A stretch of 64,000 nt of DNA, taken from NCBI GenBank assembly GCA_039105265.1, contig JAPFFF010000043.1, positions 620,001-684,000 on the forward strand, read 5' to 3'. This document shows, one piece after another, positions 62,001-64,000 of the stretch. Made by a program: the position numbers and the translations under genes. The stretch's first letter is position 1. Every line of letters begins with the position of its first letter. The notes under the pieces were generated by a model. The model was not told the origin of the DNA and did no database searches. It saw only the letters and a program-made list of their open reading frames with translations. Source of the stretch: Tritrichomonas musculus (lineage: Eukaryota > Parabasalia > Tritrichomonadida > Tritrichomonadidae).

Positions 62001-64000
62001 GACTGCACAAGGAAGTCGACATTTCAAGATAACAAAATGCTTATTCATGAACAATGAAGCCAGTGAAGGACAAGGAGGCGCCATTTGTTTCAAAGGAATC
62101 TTTGGAAACATTGAAGAATGTCAATTCATCAACAACAAAGGCAGCATCAGCAGTGAAATATACTATGAAAGTGGAGGTTCAACATCGACCGATCAACAAA
62201 TATTATTAATCCAATCGAATGAATTCCATCGAACTAATGATGACAATGACAAATATCTAATCCACATTGAACGAGCAAAGACCACTCAACTCACATTCAA
62301 AGACAACAAGATCAATATCAACAACAACGACAAAGAAACATACTTACTCAACATTTTTGGAACAACTGGAACTCTTGAATTCACATCTAACTGCATCAAA
62401 CCAAACAAAGAATCCATTTGTGAATCATCCATTTTGACAGAAAATATCGAGAATGGATTCACAGATACATGTGAGATAACAGATCCAGATCTTCCTAATC
62501 ATCCAACTGATCCAATCATTACCAATACACCAACCGTTGAACCAACCGTTGAACCAACCGTTGAACCAACACCAGAACAACCAAATTCATGTCCAATCAT
62601 TCCTTCTGGTGCAATTGATCTCTCAACTACACAAGAATATACAACTAATAAACATCTTTATGGATGCGAATTAAATATTGAAGAACGAATCAATGGAAAT
62701 AAGAATATATTGACACTTTATTCATGCACATTCAAAGATTTGACTGATTCATCTAGTGAAGGAGGTGGAGCGATATATATCACCACGTCTTCGTCAGGCA
62801 CACCTAAAGGAAACATCAGCATTGAACAATGTCAATTCACACATTGTATTTCAACGATTGGTGGATCGATCTCAATTTCGACTGCACAAGGAAGTCGACA
62901 TTTCAAGATAACAAAATGCTTATTCATGAACAATGAAGCCAGTGAAGGACAAGGAGGTGCCATTTGTTTCAAAGGAATCTTTGGAAACATTGAAGAATGT
63001 CAATTCATCAACAACAAAGGCAGCATCAGCAGTGAAATATACTATGAAAGTGGAGGTTCAACATCGACCGATCAACAAATATTATTAATCCAATCGAATG
63101 AATTCCATCGAACTAATGATGACAATGACAAATATCTAATCCACATTGAACGAGCAAAGACCACTCAACTCACATTCAAAGACAACAAGATCAATATCAA
63201 CAACAACGACAAAGAAACATACTTACTCAACATTTTTGGAACAACTGGAACTCTTGAATTCACATCTAACTGCATCAAACCAAACAAAGAATCCATTTGT
63301 GAATCATCCATTTTGACAGAAAATATCGAGAATGGATTCACAGATACATGTGAGATAACAGATCCAGATCTTCCTAATCATCCAACTGATCCAATCATTA
63401 CCAATACACCAACCGTTGAACCAACCGTTGAACCAACACCAGAACAACCAAATTCATGTCCAATCATTCCTTCTGGTGCAATTGATCTCTCAACTACACA
63501 AGAATATACAACTAATAAACATCTTTATGGATGCGAATTAAATATTGAAGAACGAATCAATGGAAATAAGAATATATTGACACTTTATTCATGCACATTC
63601 AAAGATTTGACTGATTCATCTAGTGAAGGAGGTGGAGCGATATATATCACCACGTCTTCGTCAGGCACACCTAAAGGAAACATCAGCATTGAACAATGTC
63701 AATTCACACATTGTATTTCAACGATTGGTGGATCGATCTCAATTTCGACTGCACAAGGAAGTCGACATTTCAAGATAACAAAATGCTTATTCATGAACAA
63801 TGAAGCCAGTGAAGGACAAGGAGGCGCCATTTGTTTCAAAGGAATCTTTGGAAACATTGAAGAATGTCAATTCATCAACAACAAAGGCAGCATCAGCAGT
63901 GAAATATACTATGAAAGTGGAGGTTCAACATCGACCGATCAACAAATATTATTAATCCAATCGAATGAATTCCATCGAACTAATGATGACAATGACAAAT
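59011..64000 (+). CDS. Giant Pmp-like surface protein built of ~290-residue tandem repeats (5' part)
   Basis: The frame starts at ATG 59,011 (Met3 at 59,017 is possible) and is still open at the window end, giving at least 1,663 residues. Residues 1-~19 are a signal peptide (MIMIFSIIGLYAITANS). Then come five complete repeats and a partial sixth, beginning at Cys codons 59,074, 59,941, 60,844, 61,711, 62,590 and 63,457. Each has beta-helix turns with GGGAIYI and GGAICF and with FMNN/FINN, the GGAI and FxxN motifs of chlamydial Pmp proteins, plus paired cysteines. It ends in a Pro/Thr linker (NTPTVEPTVEPTPEQPNS), likely O-glycosylated. Repeats differ by only a few bases, apart from the number of VEPT units. 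A C-terminal membrane span should lie beyond the window. It is probably a secreted or anchored adhesin-like surface protein. Confidence 0.85.
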   Translation, partial: MIMIFSIIGLYAITANSISDFCPIIPSGAIDLSTTQEYTTNKHLYGCELNIEERINGNKNILTLYSCTFKDLTDSSSEGGGAIYITTSSSGTPKGNISIEQCQFTHCISTIGGSISISTSQGSRHFKITKCLFMNNEASEGQGGAICFKGIFGNIEECQFINNKGSISSEIYYESGGSTSTDQQILLIQSNEFHRTNDDNDKYLIHIERAKTTQLTFKDNKININNNDKETYLLNIFGTTGTLEFTSNCIKPNKESICESSILTENIENGFTDTCEITDPDLPNHPTDPIITNTPTVEPTVEPTPEQPNSCPIIPSGAIDLSTTQEYTTNKHLYGCELNIEERINGNKNILTLYSCTFKDLTDSSSEGGGAIYITTSSSGTPKGNISIEQCQFTHCISTIGGSISISTSQGSRHFKITKCLFMNNEASEGQGGAICFKGIFGNIEECQFINNKGSISSEIYYESGGSTSTDQQILLIQSNEFHRTNDDNDKYLIHIERAKTTQLTFKDNKININNNDKETYLLNIFGTTGTLEFTSNCIKPNKESICESSILTENIENGFTDTCEITDPDLPNHPTDPIITNTPTVEPTVEPTVEPTVEPTVEPTPEQPNSCPIIPSGAIDLSTTQEYTTNKHLYGCELNIEERINGNKNILTLYSCTFKDLTDSSSEGGGAIYITTSSSGTPKGNISIEQCQFTHCISTIGGSISISTSQGSRHFKITKCLFMNNEASEGQGGAICFKGIFGNIEECQFINNKGSISSEIYYESGGSTSTDQQILLIQSNEFHRTNDDNDKYLIHIERAKTTQLTFKDNKININNNDKETYLLNIFGTTGTLEFTSNCIKPNKESICESSILTENIENGFTDTCEITDPDLPNHPTDPIITNTPTVEPTVEPTPEQPNSCPIIPSGAIDLSTTQEYTTNKHLYGCELNIEERINGNKNILTLYSCTFKDLTDSSSEGGGAIYITTSSSGTPKGNISIEQCQFTHCISTIGGSISISTAQGSRHFKITKCLFMNNEASEGQGGAICFKGIFGNIEECQFINNKGSISSEIYYESGGSTSTDQQILLIQSNEFHRTNDDNDKYLIHIERAKTTQLTFKDNKININNNDKETYLLNIFGTTGTLEFTSNCIKPNKESICESSILTENIENGFTDTCEITDPDLPNHPTDPIITNTPTVEPTVEPTVEPTPEQPNSCPIIPSGAIDLSTTQEYTTNKHLYGCELNIEERINGNKNILTLYSCTFKDLTDSSSEGGGAIYITTSSSGTPKGNISIEQCQFTHCISTIGGSISISTAQGSRHFKITKCLFMNNEASEGQGGAICFKGIFGNIEECQFINNKGSISSEIYYESGGSTSTDQQILLIQSNEFHRTNDDNDKYLIHIERAKTTQLTFKDNKININNNDKETYLLNIFGTTGTLEFTSNCIKPNKESICESSILTENIENGFTDTCEITDPDLPNHPTDPIITNTPTVEPTVEPTPEQPNSCPIIPSGAIDLSTTQEYTTNKHLYGCELNIEERINGNKNILTLYSCTFKDLTDSSSEGGGAIYITTSSSGTPKGNISIEQCQFTHCISTIGGSISISTAQGSRHFKITKCLFMNNEASEGQGGAICFKGIFGNIEECQFINNKGSISSEIYYESGGSTSTDQQILLIQSNEFHRTNDDNDK
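59074..64000 (+). repeat. Near-identical 867-903-bp coding tandem repeats
   Basis: Unit lengths are 867, 903, 867 and 879 bp, then 867 bp, and a partial unit. All differences are multiples of 12 bp (ACCGTTGAACCA, coding VEPT). Variation elsewhere is limited to single bases, for example TCGACTTCA against TCGACTGCA in the later units and GGATGTGAA against GGATGCGAA. Confidence 0.97.

Overview
The window reads as nuclear DNA of a parabasalid protist, most likely a trichomonad close to Tritrichomonas or Trichomonas. This is inferred from gene content, not from a marker gene. Base composition is very AT-rich, the long genes are intronless, and the set of families is typical of trichomonads: TKL-type kinase with Sel1 repeats, VIT-VWA protein, BTB plus discoidin-like domain, calponin-homology protein, multi-pass PAS/class III cyclase, BspA-type leucine-rich repeats, Pmp-like surface protein. 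A TCATTTT initiator-like motif lies 8-20 bases upstream of three start codons. No rRNA gene, no conventional tRNA gene and no CRISPR array was seen.

Layout. Positions 1-24,400 are the gene-bearing part: a broken DnaJ gene, kinase/Sel1 (+), VIT-VWA (-), a five-pass membrane protein with prominin-like topology (-), a decayed Tc1-like transposon, BTB/discoidin (-), a double CH protein (-), a patch of uncertain ORFs and relics near 17.5-19.3 kb, and a 1,543-residue cyclase (-). Small DNA transposons sit between these genes. One of them, at 5,085-5,886, creates the stop codon of the VIT-VWA gene.

Positions 24,803-42,731 are a nest of mobile DNA. An outer inverted-repeat element (A) encloses a second inverted-repeat pair (B), which encloses a 13.6-kb Mutator-like element (C, 26,095-39,707). 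The single gene of C fuses BspA-type leucine-rich repeats to a MULE transposase with a SWIM zinc finger. Its terminal inverted repeats are 6.6 and 3.0 kb long and consist mostly of a 41-bp satellite, with 130-bp units carrying a tRNA-like fold at the outer edge and a 57-bp repeat at the inner edge. This is the most striking system in the window.

Positions 41,449-53,800 hold further elements: a 1.13-kb element with 8-bp target duplication, a GC-rich hAT-like element, a 5.0-kb integrase element with 656-bp inverted ends whose protein carries a bromodomain-like N-terminus, a second decayed MULE, and a Polinton/Maverick-like relic with a tail-fibre-like protein. Positions 53,800-59,010 are AT-rich DNA in which no gene was found. 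From 59,011 to the window end runs the 5' part of a very long surface-protein gene: signal peptide plus at least five complete and one partial near-identical repeats of about 290 residues, with GGAI/FxxN motifs like chlamydial Pmp proteins.

The host genes look like independent units, not a pathway. Regulated surface and signalling families (kinase, cyclase, BTB, VIT-VWA, Pmp-like) are interspersed with transposons that appear to have been active recently, since several inverted ends are nearly identical.
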